Origin: an uncultured beta proteobacterium
GTDB taxonomy: Bacteria > Pseudomonadota > Gammaproteobacteria > Burkholderiales > Burkholderiaceae_C
DNA: 6,654 nt
Assembly (NCBI GenBank): GCA_903920405.1
Contig: CAIXMC010000445.1
Coordinates: 1 to 6,654, forward strand
Reading direction: 5' to 3'
Part shown: piece after piece, positions 6,511-6,654 of the stretch
Position numbering within the stretch: the stretch's first letter is position 1
Layout: every line of letters begins with the position of its first letter
The notes under the pieces: model-generated
The model's input: only the letters and a program-made list of their open reading frames with translations
What the model was told of the DNA's origin: nothing
Database searches by the model: none
Position numbers and translations under genes: made by a program

Positions 6511-6654
6511 AAGGATGTGGTCAGTAATAAGTTCCCCATTTGGCTCGTCAGATTTGGGCGCACTGCGTCGTTACAAATCGCTTATGTGGCATGGCCACAC
6601 CGCGCGATTTGCGCCTAGCATTGCATCTTTAACTCTGACGGCCAAATGGGGAAC
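6511..6654 (+). repeat. Palindromic MITE-like element, copy C (3' end cut by window)
   Basis: This copy starts at AAGGATGTGGTCAGTAATAAG and runs to GGCCAAATGGGGAAC at the last base. It has the same orientation as copy A and is almost identical to it over 6535-6654, differing near 6637-6640 (CTTTAA against CCCAA). It keeps the same palindrome around TGTGGC-ATG-GCCACA. About 20 bases of the right terminus, visible in copy A, lie beyond the window. Confidence 0.86.

Noticed and set aside
1..6654. CRISPR array
   Set aside because: The repeated units are about 160 bp, in mixed orientation, kilobases apart and palindromic throughout; there are no regularly spaced short repeats.
1..6654. Complete circular molecule with overlapping ends
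   Set aside because: The end regions differ at one site (CCCAA against CTTTAA), so the overlap is not exact, and both ends fall in a multi-copy element that breaks assemblies.

Overview
The window is a proteobacterial chromosomal segment, most likely beta- or gammaproteobacterial. That guess rests on the moderately GC-rich coding style, a GTCATTCCCGCG..CGGGAAT palindromic repeat typical of those groups, and the protein types. No rRNA or tRNA gene is present to fix the taxon. It carries a partly decayed type I restriction-modification (R-M) operon on the + strand, with a small palindromic MITE-like element at both window ends and once inside.

Layout. Positions 1-139 are copy A of the element, missing its first ~22 bases. 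After a 67-bp leader comes hsdM (207-2720, DNA adenine methyltransferase subunit), overlapping by 8 bp with hsdS (2713-4008, specificity subunit). The 3' end of hsdS runs into copy B (about 3963-4127, inverted), which supplies its last 14 codons and stop. Next is an ATPase with a TOPRIM-like domain, of the OLD nuclease type (4168-6024). Its stop overlaps the start of hsdR (TGATG), but only about 29 hsdR codons remain before the sequence jumps to the start of a YgjP/M48-type metallohydrolase gene, itself cut after about 50 codons. An AT-rich stretch with inverted repeats follows, then a 53-bp element fragment (6448-6500) and copy C (6511-6654), cut by the window end.

Function. Order, overlaps and remnants imply an ancestral operon hsdM-hsdS-[OLD-like ATPase]-hsdR-[M48 hydrolase]. 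HsdM and HsdS look intact enough to form a modification methyltransferase. The translocase/endonuclease HsdR is gone within this window, so the locus as seen would methylate but not restrict by the classical route. The OLD-like protein keeps its visible ATPase and TOPRIM residues and is the only nuclease-like gene left. Its role beside a type I system is not something the sequence can prove.

Most worth a second look: the hsdR/M48 collapse that leaves an apparently intact OLD-like gene; the palindromic element, whose copies differ by base changes matched on both arms; the element's capture of the hsdS C terminus; and a second kind of palindromic repeat inserted in frame inside hsdM.
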